Origin: Novosphingobium sp. UBA1948
Lineage (GTDB): Bacteria > Pseudomonadota > Alphaproteobacteria > Sphingomonadales > Sphingomonadaceae
NCBI GenBank assembly: GCA_002336765.1
Contig: DDES01000085.1
Location: 1-5,490 of the forward strand
Length of the DNA stretch: 5,490 nt
Direction: 5' to 3'
Position 1 is the first letter of the stretch, and every line of letters starts with the position of its first letter. A program made the position numbers and the translations under genes. Below the pieces are notes generated by a model. It saw only the letters and a list, made by a program, of their open reading frames with translations, was not told the DNA's origin and did no database searches. Positions 4,985 through 5,490 of the stretch are shown here, piece after piece.

Positions 4985-5490
4985 ATGGCCCGCTGGTACA
5001 TCATCCACGCCTATTCCGGCTTTGAAAACAAGGTGAAGGAAGCGATCCTGTCCGAGGCCGAGCGCCTTGGCCTGTCGGCTCTGGTCGAACAGATCGAGGT
5101 TCCCTCCGAGCATGTGACCGAGGTCAAGCGCGGCAAGAAGGTTCAGGTCGAACGCAAGACCATGCCCGGCTATGTGCTGGCCAAGCTGACGATGAACGAC
5201 GATGTCTATCACCTCGTCAAGAACACCGCCAAGGTGACCGGTTTCCTTGGCAACAATGGCAAGCCGCAGGCGATTTCCGAACGCGACGCTGCCCGCTATT
5301 TCGGACACCGCGAGGTGGTGGCCACCACGGTCAAGAAGCATGTGGCGGTGGATTACGAGATCGGCGATTCGGTGAAGGTGCTGGACGGTCCGTTCAACAG
5401 CTTCACGGGTGTCGTGGAAGAGCTGGATTTCGACAAGAACCGGGTCAAGGTTTCGGTGTCGATCTTCGGCCGCGCCACGCCGGTCGAACT
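4985..5490 (+). CDS. nusG: Transcription termination/antitermination protein NusG (5' part)
   Basis: NusG binds RNA polymerase through its N-terminal domain, suppressing pausing, and couples it to Rho or ribosomal protein S10 through its C-terminal KOW domain. The frame starts at ATG 4985 with AGAGG (4975-4979) five bases upstream and runs off the window after 168 full codons; roughly 10 residues are probably missing. The NGN domain spans about 1-110: MARWYIIHAYSGFENKV at the start, then the VKRGKKVQVERKTMPGYVLAKL segment and the TGFLG motif (85-89). The KOW domain begins near 124 with YEIGDSVKVLDGPFNSFTGVVEELD and continues to VKVSVSIFGRATPVEL. All expected elements are intact. In related genomes rplK and rplA follow, which would lie just outside this window. 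Confidence 0.97.
   Translation, partial: MARWYIIHAYSGFENKVKEAILSEAERLGLSALVEQIEVPSEHVTEVKRGKKVQVERKTMPGYVLAKLTMNDDVYHLVKNTAKVTGFLGNNGKPQAISERDAARYFGHREVVATTVKKHVAVDYEIGDSVKVLDGPFNSFTGVVEELDFDKNRVKVSVSIFGRATPVE

Noticed and set aside
3038..5341. Very long (767 aa) minus-strand open frame
   Set aside because: It runs antisense through the ATP-grasp end, the membrane protein, secE and most of nusG. Its Arg/His/Gln/Pro-rich composition is typical of the shadow of GC-rich genes, and secE and nusG are certain on the other strand.

Overview
The window looks like chromosomal DNA from a GC-rich alphaproteobacterium, most likely a sphingomonad (Novosphingobium-like). This rests on an NDUFA12-type complex I accessory protein, an adjoining DUF2155 lipoprotein, an aat gene, and a trnW / secE / nusG region. 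The taxon is inferred from gene content and protein style, not from a database search.

Layout. Positions 1-237 are the 3' end of an NDUFA12-family gene. It is followed after 11 nt by a DUF2155 lipoprotein gene (249-854) in the same direction. Facing it is aat (leucyl/phenylalanyl-tRNA-protein transferase) on the minus strand. Its last ~150 nt are antisense to the end of the DUF2155 gene, so both proteins carry low-complexity tails encoded by the same DNA. aat is divergent from trnW (tRNA-Trp, anticodon CCA, 1588-1663). The 229-nt gap after trnW holds hairpins, a terminator-like structure with a T5 run, a strong-looking sigma-54 (-24/-12) match and a perfect 14-bp palindrome. It leads into a two-gene unit: an ATP-grasp ligase of unknown substrate (1893-3128) and a multi-spanning membrane protein with GT-C-like features (3125-4639), overlapping by GTGA. 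Next come a 114-nt leader with a palindromic repeat, secE (4754-4960), and nusG (4985 to the window end, truncated by the window).

How the genes fit together. secE and nusG are the export-channel and transcription-elongation pair that normally precedes the rplK ribosomal operon. In alphaproteobacteria trnW commonly lies directly upstream of secE. Here the ATP-grasp/membrane pair lies between them, apparently with its own promoter region. This pair is the only accessory-looking part of the window and the best candidate for undescribed biology: a cytosolic ATP-dependent carboxylate ligase translationally coupled to a polytopic membrane protein with a periplasmic-type C-terminal domain, possibly modifying a cell-envelope component. 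Its substrate cannot be read from the sequence.
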